DNA of 45,060 bases from Enhygromyxa salina. Lineage in GTDB: Bacteria; Myxococcota_A; Polyangia; Nannocystales; Nannocystaceae. The stretch spans positions 1-45,060 of the forward strand of contig NZ_PVNL01000126.1 of the NCBI RefSeq assembly GCF_002994635.1. Direction: 5' to 3'. The notes beneath the pieces were generated by a model. It saw only the letters and a list, made by a program, of their open reading frames with translations, made no database searches and was not told where the DNA came from. This document shows, piece by piece, positions 1 through 9,760 of this stretch (the first letter of the stretch is position 1; each line of letters opens with the position of its first letter). A program made the position numbers and the translations under genes.

Positions 1-1
1 G

Positions 2-736
2 GGGCTGGCTGCGCGGGCTCGCGCGGCCCGCCGGGAGGTGCTGCTGCGGCAGGCGGAGGCTTGCGGGGCGGACGCGATCGTGTTGGGTCACACCGCGACG
101 GACCAGGCAGAGACGATGCTGATGCATGTGACTCGGGGCGCGGGGCTCGATGGGCTCGCGGCCATGGCTACGCACGAGCCGCCGTGGCTGCGTCCGTTGT
201 TGGGGCTCAGTCGGGGGCAGACGGGTCGGCTGTGCGAGCAACTTGGGCTGCGCTTCGTCGATGATCCGACCAACGCGGACACCGACGCGCTGCGGGTGTG
301 GTTGCGCGAGCTGGTGCTGCCGCGACTGCGCGAGCAAAATCCCCGGGTCGAGTTCGCGCTGCTCGGGCTCGCGCGTCAGGCGGGGGACGCCGAGGATGCG
401 CTGCTCGAGTGGGCGAACGCCGAGGTCGAGCGGCGCCGGGTTGGCGGGGGGTGGGAGCTCAGCCAGTTTCACGTGCTGCCGCGGGCGGTGAGGACGCGCG
501 TGCTTCGGCGTGTGTGTGAGCTGTGTGGGGTCGATCTCAGCACCGTGCACCTGCGCGTGATCGAGGCGATGGACGAGGCGGCGGTGGCCGTGTCTCGGTC
601 GCGGGCAGGGGGGCCGGGGACCCCAAATCCGGCGCCCCGAGGCTGGGACCTGCGCCCCGGCTGTCGGGTGGAGATCGGGAAAACAGGCGTTCACGCCCGC
701 CAGCGCGGGACGAAACGGGGAACCGCGAACCATTGA
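2..736 (+). CDS. tilS: tRNA(Ile)-lysidine synthase TilS, 3' part
   Basis: This is the C-terminal part of the cytoplasmic enzyme that converts the wobble cytidine of tRNA-Ile(CAU) to lysidine using ATP and lysine. The reading frame is already open at the first bases, so the start and the N-terminal PP-loop lie outside the window. Visible family hallmarks are GHTATDQAETMLM and the following TRGAGLDGLAAM, then RPLL, and later FVDDPTNAD. The last 60 or so residues, rich in Gly, Arg and Pro, resemble the family only weakly, so the C-terminal substrate domain looks short. It lies just upstream of ftsH in the same orientation, a neighbourhood seen in many bacteria. The stop is TGA at 734-736. Confidence 0.9.
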   Translation, partial: GLAARARAARREVLLRQAEACGADAIVLGHTATDQAETMLMHVTRGAGLDGLAAMATHEPPWLRPLLGLSRGQTGRLCEQLGLRFVDDPTNADTDALRVWLRELVLPRLREQNPRVEFALLGLARQAGDAEDALLEWANAEVERRRVGGGWELSQFHVLPRAVRTRVLRRVCELCGVDLSTVHLRVIEAMDEAAVAVSRSRAGGPGTPNPAPRGWDLRPGCRVEIGKTGVHARQRGTKRGTANH

Positions 737-907
737 CCCCTCCGGGGCCGAGGGCTATCCTGGCCTGAACGGTCAGTCGGACGGTTCACGCCGCGCCAGG
801 CCGTCATTTCCGCAGCTTCGGAGGCCTCCGGCAGGTCTGGGCTCTAGTGCGCTATGACGCACCTGCGGACCGTGAGCCCCCGCGACGGACACTCGGAAGC
901 AACCGAC

Positions 908-2848
<1,941 letters not shown>

Positions 2849-2898
2849 GCGCTGGGTTGCCCGGCTGGGATCCAGTCGAGCCCCGGCTGGGCGCCCGC

Positions 2899-3561
2899 TC
2901 ACTCGGCCAAGACGGTCTCGAGCACGGCCCCGAGCTCGGGGTCGTTCTTGGTGATCTCGCCCTCGCGCTTCCAGCGAACGTTGCCCTGGCGATCGATCAA
3001 GAACGAGGTCGGGTACCCGCGGAGCTTCAGCGCGACCTGGGACTTGCTCTCGAAGTCGAGCCAGATCGGGAACGGCAGGGCGTGGTGGATGACCATGGTC
3101 CGGACCGCCGCGAGCTTGCTGCGGACGTCGGTGTTGAGGCCGATGACCGTGAAGCCCTTGTGCTTCAGGCTCTCGTGCATGCGCGCGAGCTCGGGCAGCT
3201 CGCGCACGCACGGGTCGCACCAGGTCGCCCACACGTTGAGCAGCACGACCTGGCCCTTCAGATCGGCGAGGCTGACGTCGTCGCCGTCGAGGTTCTTGGT
3301 CGCAAACTCGGGAGCGGGCGTGTGCTCGGCGGCCTCGTCCTCGCTCGATCGTGTCTTGCAGCCGAACCCGAGCACCAAGCTCGAGGCCAACGCGAGCGCG
3401 CTGAGGCGTGATCGCGATCGCGGTCGGGCGAGCGAGTGGCTCGAGGACTCCGTGCTTCGCTCGATCGTCACCGCGCGAACCGATCTACCTCGCTCCCGGT
3501 CCACCGTCCACCGCACACCGCCGCGCGCGGGGCCGGCCAGGTCGCCAACGAGCGTCGACAT
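2899..3561 (-). CDS. TlpA/ResA-like thioredoxin-fold lipoprotein
   Basis: This is a predicted envelope thiol:disulfide oxidoreductase. A hydrophobic stretch ends in LVLGFGC, a lipobox-like site with Cys68 counted from 3561. A thioredoxin fold follows with the active site WATWCDPC and the later cis-proline region GYPTSF. The TlpA/ResA family reduces disulfides, for example during cytochrome c maturation; no specific partner is visible here. The ATG at 3561 overlaps the stop of the upstream sigma factor (TGATG), which suggests translational coupling. That start leaves an unusually long Arg/Ser-rich leader of about 45 residues before the hydrophobic core. The in-frame GTG at 3471 would give a more ordinary signal peptide, so the start is uncertain. 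Confidence 0.85.
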   Translation of the reverse strand: MSTLVGDLAGPARGGVRWTVDRERGRSVRAVTIERSTESSSHSLARPRSRSRLSALALASSLVLGFGCKTRSSEDEAAEHTPAPEFATKNLDGDDVSLADLKGQVVLLNVWATWCDPCVRELPELARMHESLKHKGFTVIGLNTDVRSKLAAVRTMVIHHALPFPIWLDFESKSQVALKLRGYPTSFLIDRQGNVRWKREGEITKNDPELGAVLETVLAE

Positions 3562-4118
3562 CAGGCGGCCATGCCCAGCCCATAGTTGGTCGCGTAGTCG
3601 CTCAGCTGCTCGCGGAGCAGCTTGCGGGCCCGATGCAGCCGGCTCATCACGGTGCCGAGCGGGCAGCCGATCTCGTCGGCGGCTTCCTTGTAGGCGAGGC
3701 CGCGAACGTCGACGAGCTCGACGACTTCGCGGTACTGGGGCGGGAGCTCGGCGAGGGCCTCGAGCACCTCGTCCGAGAAGTGGTTGCTGTGCCAGCTGCC
3801 CTCGGGGGCCGCGGCCTCGTCGAGGCGGTTGGGGTCGTAGAGGTGGGTCAGGATGTCGGGGCGAACCGCGGTGGTGTCGACGACCCGCTGATGACGGTGG
3901 CGCGAGATGAAGGTGTTGACCAGGATCCGCGAGAGCCAGGCCCCGACGCTGCCGGACTGCTCGAACCGGTGCCAGTTGGCCCACGCCTTGCTCAGCGCTT
4001 CCTGTACGAGATCTTGGGACTCGCTCGGCTGGTGCGTCAGCCGCATGCCGATCCGAAACAGGCGGGGGAGGTGGGGATTGGTCAGGGCGACGAACTCGTT
4101 ACAGGTGGCGACGGTCAT
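3561..4118 (-). CDS. ECF-family RNA polymerase sigma factor
   Basis: This is a 185-residue sigma70-like factor of the extracytoplasmic function group. Region 2 shows DLVQEALSKAWANW and AWLSRILVNTFISRHR. Region 4 shows LPPQYREVVELVDVRGL and the recognition helix area PLGTVMSRLHRARKLL. No zinc-binding anti-sigma gene lies next to it. Instead its stop codon overlaps the start of a TlpA-like thioredoxin lipoprotein. This makes a redox- or envelope-linked signal plausible, but that is inference. Cys6 and the Cys of EIGCPLG in region 4 are notable in this setting. The upstream 200 bp is locally AT-rich and may hold its promoter. Confidence 0.93.
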   Translation of the reverse strand: MTVATCNEFVALTNPHLPRLFRIGMRLTHQPSESQDLVQEALSKAWANWHRFEQSGSVGAWLSRILVNTFISRHRHQRVVDTTAVRPDILTHLYDPNRLDEAAAPEGSWHSNHFSDEVLEALAELPPQYREVVELVDVRGLAYKEAADEIGCPLGTVMSRLHRARKLLREQLSDYATNYGLGMAA

Positions 4119-4314
4119 GCAGCACAGATATGCATGTCGGCGGCCACTCTATAAAACCGATTGATATCAAATAGTTATGTGTTGGCAGGGAGGCCGTGGC
4201 GGGGCTTCGCTACGTAAAGTCGCAAGCACATATGATTTTCATGACGTTTGCGTTGGCGGGCCCTGAGGCCTTCGTTGCCCGCGAACCATCCAGTACGCTG
4301 AGGCGCAGCTATCC
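4119..4314. promoter_or_regulatory. divergent intergenic region with AT-rich palindrome
   Basis: This gap separates the sigma factor (minus) from the HEAT-repeat gene (plus). Positions 4151-4180 are strikingly AT-rich for this genome and include the perfect 10-bp palindrome TTGATATCAA at 4161-4170. A TATGAT hexamer at 4231-4236 faces the plus-strand gene, but no good -35 box pairs with it. The palindrome could be an operator or part of the sigma gene's promoter. No exact promoter is assigned. Confidence 0.35.
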
Positions 4315-6273
4315 ATGAAAGCTCGACTCCCCGCGCTGATCATCGCCACGCTGCCTGCGCTGGCCTCCGAGGCCGCCGCCGCCGACGTCCCCGATGGGCG
4401 CTACCCGGTGTGGCCCACGGAGATCGATCGCATCGCGCAGCCGCTGCGGGACCCGACGATCATGAGCGAGAGCGCCAGGATCGCGGCGCTCGAGGAGCTC
4501 GATGCGTACGCCTCGGAGGTCATCTTGCCGGACCTCGAGCTCGCGCTCACCGATCCCTCGCCCGAGGTTCGCAAGATCGCGCTGCAGCTGTGCGCGTCGC
4601 GGCACTTGCTCGCGTGCGTCGATGAGGCCGAGCAGATGTGGGAGACGGGCGAGGGCAGCGTGCGGCTGCTGGCGCTTCAGCTGCTGAGCCAAGATCCGAC
4701 CCCGGCCCATCTCGACCTCGTGTACGAGGCGATGCGGGATCCCAACGATCTGATCCGCGAACAAGCGATCATGTTGTTGGTCGACGCGCCGCTCGGGCCC
4801 GAGCGAGCCGTGGAGGCGCGGCGAGAGCTCGTCGCCCAGCTCGGAGACATCTCGGCCCGGGTCCGTCGCACCGCGGCGCGCAGCCTCGGCCGCATGGGAC
4901 CGGGGGAGGGCGCGCTGGCGCTGGTGCGGCTGCTCGATGACATTGACGCCGACGTCGCGACGGCCGCGGCTGTCAGCCTCGGGCAGATGGCCGACGCACG
5001 CACGGCCCCGGCGCTGCGTCGCACCCTCGACAACCCGGCGAACCCGGTGTTTGGATCTGCAGCCGTCACCGCGCTCGCGCGCCTGCCAGGTCGAGAGATC
5101 GATCTTCAGCTGCTCGATCTGCTCGACGCGCCGCCGCGAAACATCAGGCGTCCCGATGTCGCCAAGGCGATCGGTGGCCGACCCGATCCCGATCCCGAGC
5201 TGATCGCGGGGCTCGTCGATCGCATGCGGGACCCGGAGCTGCGCGAGCCCTCGACCCAGGCGCTGCTGTGGTTGGGTGATCGAGCCGTCGCGCAGCTCGC
5301 TTCGGCGACCGAGCGCGGGCTCGAGCCCGACATCGCCCTGGAGGTTCAGCGCCTGCTCGCGGCCCGCAGGCTCGAGCCAACCCCGCGCGTGGCGACCAGC
5401 GGTGACAGCCCCGTCGTCGAGTCGACGCCGCTCGAGCTGCCCGCGATCGACGATCGCAAGGCATGGTTCGATCGGCTCGGCGATCCCGAGGCCGAGCTGA
5501 TCGGCGCGGCGCTGGCCGAGGCCGCGCCCGCGTGGATGGGCGGCGCGCTGGCGTGGCAGCTGGACCGGGCCGCGAGCGCCGAGCAAGTCCGGCCCTGGCT
5601 CATGGCCCTGGCCCTGGCCCCCGAGCCGATCCTCGACGATCCCGCCCACGCCGTGATCTGGGGGCGGGTCGCCGGCTGGGCCCACGATCGCAGCAACAGC
5701 GGCGACTCGCGCTGTCTGGCCACGCTGGGGCTCGGCCGCGCCGAGGGGACCCGCCACGCGGAGCCCGCTCGCGTGGAGCTGCGCCAGCTCGCGGCGGCCC
5801 ACCACGCCGACGTGCGCGCTTGCGCTGCGCTTGCGCTCGCGCGGTTTGGCGAGGACCCGCTGCTCGAGGCGCTGCTCGCTGATCCGTCCCCGCGGGTCCG
5901 GGCTGCGACCGCGCTTTCGCTGCGGATCATTCGCCGGCCCGCGGCGGTGGTTCGAGCCCGCCTGTCACTGCAGGCCGATCGAGACTCGGAGATGCGCGCT
6001 CGAACCAGCGCAGCGCTCAGCCTGCAGTCGCGCGATCCCGAGGCCCGCTTCGTGCTGGTGCGCGCGCGCCCGAGCAGCGCGAGCGGCTGGGCTGGCAGCG
6101 ATCTGTGGGAGCGGTTTGTGTTCGGCGAGGTCGAGGTCGACGTGCCGATGTTCGGGTCCGGCCGCGGCTGGGCGATCGTGCCGCTGCCTGGAGCCGTGCC
6201 CGCGGTCGTCGACACGGGCGCGGTGCTGCTCCCGATCAACGACTACGCGCCGCACGACTACTATCACATGTGA
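4315..6273 (+). CDS. exported HEAT-repeat protein
   Basis: This 652-residue protein has an N-terminal signal peptide (MKARLPALIIATLPALAS, likely cut after AAA near residue 23). Most of it consists of alpha-helical HEAT/PBS-lyase-type repeats. Typical units are LELALTDPSPEVRKIALQL, VAQLGDISARVRRTAARSLG, LLDDIDADVATAAAVSLG and, later, EALLADPSPRVRAATALSL. Such repeats act as protein-binding scaffolds, and no catalytic motif is visible. The last 60 residues are not repeat-like and end in an aromatic tail (YAPHDYYHM). The location is probably periplasmic or outer-membrane-associated. The function is unknown. It converges on the pseudokinase gene. Confidence 0.8.
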   Translation: MKARLPALIIATLPALASEAAAADVPDGRYPVWPTEIDRIAQPLRDPTIMSESARIAALEELDAYASEVILPDLELALTDPSPEVRKIALQLCASRHLLACVDEAEQMWETGEGSVRLLALQLLSQDPTPAHLDLVYEAMRDPNDLIREQAIMLLVDAPLGPERAVEARRELVAQLGDISARVRRTAARSLGRMGPGEGALALVRLLDDIDADVATAAAVSLGQMADARTAPALRRTLDNPANPVFGSAAVTALARLPGREIDLQLLDLLDAPPRNIRRPDVAKAIGGRPDPDPELIAGLVDRMRDPELREPSTQALLWLGDRAVAQLASATERGLEPDIALEVQRLLAARRLEPTPRVATSGDSPVVESTPLELPAIDDRKAWFDRLGDPEAELIGAALAEAAPAWMGGALAWQLDRAASAEQVRPWLMALALAPEPILDDPAHAVIWGRVAGWAHDRSNSGDSRCLATLGLGRAEGTRHAEPARVELRQLAAAHHADVRACAALALARFGEDPLLEALLADPSPRVRAATALSLRIIRRPAAVVRARLSLQADRDSEMRARTSAALSLQSRDPEARFVLVRARPSSASGWAGSDLWERFVFGEVEVDVPMFGSGRGWAIVPLPGAVPAVVDTGAVLLPINDYAPHDYYHM

Positions 6274-6292
6274 ATGGGCCCACGGCTGGGCG

Positions 6293-8161
6293 TCAGCGAA
6301 GCGCGAGCAACACCGCCGCCGCGACCAGCCCGACCGCGAGCAGCCCGATCACGGTCCACAGCGCGCCGCGGCGGCTCTCGGGCTCAGCCAGCACGACGGG
6401 CGAGATCGCGGCCACGCGCGGGGCGCTGGCCTCTTCGGCGCGGGCGCGGGCCTCGAACAGCGGACGCAGACCGGGAAGATCCACGGCCAGGGCCTGCCCG
6501 CCCGAGCTCTGGACCTCGATCGAGTCGACGCTGCGCAGCTTGCCCATCGGGATCAGCCGCTCGAGCTGGGCCAGATCGTAGGGACCGTGCCGCTTGCCGT
6601 GCCGCAGAATGACGAAGTCGGCGGGGCCTCGGCTCAGCGGCGCCATCATGCTGCCGTCGGGCGCCGGCATCATGATCGAGACCGAGTGCGACTTCTTGAA
6701 GATCGACGACTGATGCGGCCCGGGGGCGACGATGACGGGCGTCGGCGGTGGTGCTGCCGGCGGCGCGCTGGCACCGAACGACTGAGCGCGGTCGTCGGCG
6801 CGGGCTGATCGGCCGTTGTCGTAGCTCGGCAGCGCCATGGCTTCGGCGGTGCTCGGGCTGACACCCTGCGGTGGCGGTGGCGCAGGCATCGGGAAATTGC
6901 GACCGAAGGCCGGCGGTGCGACGGGCGGAGGCGCCGGGCTCGGCTGCCCAACCGGCTGCCCAACCGCCTGCCCAGCCGCCTGCCATGACGCGGAGCTCTG
7001 CCGCGGGATCGATGGCGGGATCGGTGGCGGGATCGGGGCCGGCGCGCTGGGCGGGGCCGGATGACTCCACGCGCCCGACCCTCCCTGGCCGGGAGCTCCC
7101 TGCAGCGATTGATGGTGCCAGGCCCCCGAGCCCGGGGTTGGCGCGCCGACGTTCCACGCGCCCGACCCGTGGTTCGGCCCGGCATCCTCGGCGGCCCACG
7201 GTGGCGGGGCCGGCGGGGGCGGGCGCCAGGCGTGAGCGCGAACCGCAGGGTAGCGCGGGTCGGCGTGGTCACCGTGGTGAACCGGCTCGAGCACCGCCGA
7301 GGGCTCCGTGGGATCTTCGCCGAGCCCAACCGCCGCCTGCAGGCGACGAGAGAACATCAAGATGTCCTGGGGTCGATCTTCGGGATCGGGCCGACTCGCG
7401 ACCTCCAAAATTCGCTGCAGCTTGGGCGGCAGGCCGAAGCGATCCAGCAGCATGTCGGGCTCGAGCGGCTGCCCGGTGAGGATCTCCAGGACCAGCGCTG
7501 CACACCCGAGCACGTCGGTCTCGACCCGCGGCTCGTGGGGAGGCGCGGACATCTCGGGGCCGGCCTGCGGCAGGTACCCGGCCTCGGCGAAGCGATCGAA
7601 GCCCGGCGCGAACGGCAGCAGCGAACCCTCGCCGGTACCCGACAGCAGCGCCTGCGGCATCCCGCCGGTCGGGTACATGAACACGTTGTCAGCGGTGACG
7701 TAGCCGTGGGGAAATTTCTCGTGGAGCAGCGCGAGCGCCTCGCAGATCTGCACGGTGATCGCCACGGCGTTGAGGGGGTCGAGCGTGTGCCCGGCCTGCC
7801 AGACTTCGTGCAGCCACTGGCGAAGGGTCGGGCAGCCGGGATCGGGGCGCACGATGAACAGGGTCTCGAAGCCCTCTTCACCGAGTGGCAGCCGCACGCA
7901 GCCGTAGGTCGGCAGCAAGTTGGGGTGGCTGACGTCGCCGGCCTGCACGACCCGGTAGCTCAGCAGGTCGTGCAGCTCTCGCTGCATGGTGACGTCTGGC
8001 ACCAGCGTGGTGAGCAGCAACAAGCTCTTGCCCTGCCGCGCACGGAAGCGCTGGCCATGGGGGACCTCTCCTAGATCCTCGAGCACGACGATCGGCGTCC
8101 CCGGCTGTTCGCCAGGGATCCGCAGGTCTTCAGGATCGATGATGGCGCCCGGGGCGAGCAC
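6293..8161 (-). CDS. tail-anchored pseudokinase with GYF_2-like domain
   Basis: The N-terminal 280 or so residues follow a Ser/Thr kinase fold: NLLPTYGCVRL, a hinge region, AITVQICEALALLHEKF, and a C-lobe ending in PEDRPQDILMFSRRL. The catalytic loop reads HGYVTADN where HRDLKPEN is expected, so both the catalytic Asp and the Lys are missing. No DFG is evident either. A long Pro/Ala/Ser/Gln-rich linker spans about residues 290-500. A GYF_2/DUF4339-like module follows (VILRHGKRHGPYDLAQLERL). The protein ends with one transmembrane helix near the C-terminus (WTVIGLLAVGLVAAAVLLAL), so it is probably tail-anchored with the kinase fold in the cytoplasm. The start is GTG at 8161. It lies downstream of a membrane HEAT protein. 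Its role is probably as a scaffold or ligand sensor. Confidence 0.8.
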   Translation of the reverse strand: MLAPGAIIDPEDLRIPGEQPGTPIVVLEDLGEVPHGQRFRARQGKSLLLLTTLVPDVTMQRELHDLLSYRVVQAGDVSHPNLLPTYGCVRLPLGEEGFETLFIVRPDPGCPTLRQWLHEVWQAGHTLDPLNAVAITVQICEALALLHEKFPHGYVTADNVFMYPTGGMPQALLSGTGEGSLLPFAPGFDRFAEAGYLPQAGPEMSAPPHEPRVETDVLGCAALVLEILTGQPLEPDMLLDRFGLPPKLQRILEVASRPDPEDRPQDILMFSRRLQAAVGLGEDPTEPSAVLEPVHHGDHADPRYPAVRAHAWRPPPPAPPPWAAEDAGPNHGSGAWNVGAPTPGSGAWHHQSLQGAPGQGGSGAWSHPAPPSAPAPIPPPIPPSIPRQSSASWQAAGQAVGQPVGQPSPAPPPVAPPAFGRNFPMPAPPPPQGVSPSTAEAMALPSYDNGRSARADDRAQSFGASAPPAAPPPTPVIVAPGPHQSSIFKKSHSVSIMMPAPDGSMMAPLSRGPADFVILRHGKRHGPYDLAQLERLIPMGKLRSVDSIEVQSSGGQALAVDLPGLRPLFEARARAEEASAPRVAAISPVVLAEPESRRGALWTVIGLLAVGLVAAAVLLALR

Positions 8162-8205
8162 GCGGCGCCATCATATGCCAGTTCCGGACCCCACGCGATT
8201 CTGGT

Positions 8206-8235
8206 GATTCTCGATCACCCCACCGCGCGAGAATC
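8206..8235. other. intergenic inverted repeat
   Basis: GATTCTCG at 8206-8213 and CGAGAATC at 8228-8235 form a perfect 8-bp stem with a 14-nt loop. It lies in the 86-bp gap between the membrane HEAT gene and the downstream pseudokinase gene. There is no T-run, so it is not a classical terminator. It could attenuate transcription or stabilise mRNA between the two genes. Confidence 0.35.
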
Positions 8236-8247
8236 GAAGCCGGACCC

Positions 8248-9594
8248 TCACGTCCGGTCGTCGCGTTGCGTGCGAATTCCGCTGAGCAGTGACTGCGCGG
8301 ACTCACGCGTGATCACGGGGGTGCCCGGGGCAGCGATCACGGCTTCGAGCCACGGCTCGACTTCGGCGCGGATATGCGGGGTCGTCGCGCGCATGGCCCC
8401 GAGCGCCTGCATGGTCTTCATCCCGAACCGCTCGGTCGGGAGCAGCAGATCTTCCCGATCGTTCTCGCCATCTGGACAGGCGTACACGGTGACGCGCTCA
8501 CACACGAACTCGCGCTGGTCCGCGCTCAGGCCATCGTAGGCGTGCATGAGCGCGAGGTTGGAGCGCTCGTCAGCGAGCACCCCGAGCGAGTGCACGATCG
8601 CGCACTTGGTCGCGAGCGGGGCTGCGGGCAGTCGCTGCTCGAGCAGGTCGGCGGCCTCGCGGCCCTTGCCGCTGTCGCGCTGTTGCGACAGCGCCCAGGC
8701 GGCCAGCCGCTGGATGGTCTCGTCGGGGTGGTAGAGCGCGCGGTCGAGGACCGGCAGCGACTCGCCGACCTGCAGATAGCCCAGACCCCAGATCAAGCGG
8801 ACGTCGATCGCCTCGCCGCTGTCGAGCTGGGCCGCGAGCTCGGCCTGGACCTCGTCGGCGATCGCCTGGTGTTGGAGCCGGGCGAGGGCGATGAGGGCCT
8901 CGTGCCGGACCTGCGGCGCGCCGTTGCGAACCCGCTCGATCAGCGCGGGGACGCGGTTGATGTTCATGACTTCGTTTTGCTTGTGGCGGCCGATCGCCCA
9001 CGCCGCCCAGGCCTCGACCTCGGGGTCACCATCGAGCAGCGCTTCCTCGAGAATAGGTAGTACTTCCGGGCGGATACGCTGCGAAAGTTGAAGGATTGCT
9101 TGCTGCTGTTCGGCGGGGGTGGAGGCGCTGCTTCGGAGCACGTGGGCGTGCTCGCCGACGTCCTTCCACCAGTTGTCGAACCCGCGGTTGACCAGGTTGA
9201 ACACGCCATACGTCACCGCTGCGCAGACGATCACGACGACCGGAAAGCTGATCGATCCGCGCTGCAGCGAGGCCGCCATCTCGTCGACGTCATCCTTCTT
9301 GCCGGCGAACCGGCCGGTCTTGCCCTGGAGGCTGCGGCGGAACGAGCCCTTGAACACCAGCTCGTCGAGCCACATCGCGTCGGCGACGCCCGCGAGCAGC
9401 ATCGCCCCATAGTAGAAGAGGAACAGGACGTCGGGGTTGCCACCGCCAGCGCGCAGGGTCGCGGACACGTAGAAGGCCGCGAACAGTCCGATGAGGTTCG
9501 TCGAGACGACCGCCAGCCACAGCATCACGCCTGTGCGTCGGGGGTCGTTTCGGCCATATGCTCGGGGTGCCTTCGCGGCCATGGCGTGATTCAT
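8248..9594 (-). CDS. membrane protein with C-terminal HEAT repeats
   Basis: This 448-residue protein (from ATG 9594; a second in-frame ATG lies at 9582) begins with two close transmembrane segments at about residues 22-46 and 54-76. A charged cytoplasmic loop and a third segment near 105-125 (SFPVVVIVCAAVTYGVFNLV) follow. The remainder is HEAT-like: LPILEEALLDGDPEVEAWAAWAIG, RVRNGAPQVRHEALIALARL, and VLDRALYHPDETIQRLAAWALS. The repeats probably recruit protein partners at the membrane. The pseudokinase gene downstream on the same strand, with its own HEAT-gene neighbour beyond it, suggests these products may work together. No enzymatic motif is visible. Confidence 0.78.
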   Translation of the reverse strand: MNHAMAAKAPRAYGRNDPRRTGVMLWLAVVSTNLIGLFAAFYVSATLRAGGGNPDVLFLFYYGAMLLAGVADAMWLDELVFKGSFRRSLQGKTGRFAGKKDDVDEMAASLQRGSISFPVVVIVCAAVTYGVFNLVNRGFDNWWKDVGEHAHVLRSSASTPAEQQQAILQLSQRIRPEVLPILEEALLDGDPEVEAWAAWAIGRHKQNEVMNINRVPALIERVRNGAPQVRHEALIALARLQHQAIADEVQAELAAQLDSGEAIDVRLIWGLGYLQVGESLPVLDRALYHPDETIQRLAAWALSQQRDSGKGREAADLLEQRLPAAPLATKCAIVHSLGVLADERSNLALMHAYDGLSADQREFVCERVTVYACPDGENDREDLLLPTERFGMKTMQALGAMRATTPHIRAEVEPWLEAVIAAPGTPVITRESAQSLLSGIRTQRDDRT

Positions 9595-9760
9595 ACCGCG
9601 GCCTGACCACGAGCGGCGGCATCGGTTCCAGATCGTCGCAAACCGAGTACAGGGGGCTGTTCGCGGCCGACGCCGTCCGCGAGCGGACAACCCCGGGGTC
9701 GACCCGTCGAGATCTTGGATTTTTTGGTGTTCGCGGTCGGGTTGCCTAGGTTGCGAAGCG

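Noticed and set aside
854..907. ATG 854 as the ftsH start
   Set aside because: It adds 18 residues before the usual FtsH N-terminus and has no ribosome-binding site. GTG 908 has GGAAG at good spacing and gives the usual length.
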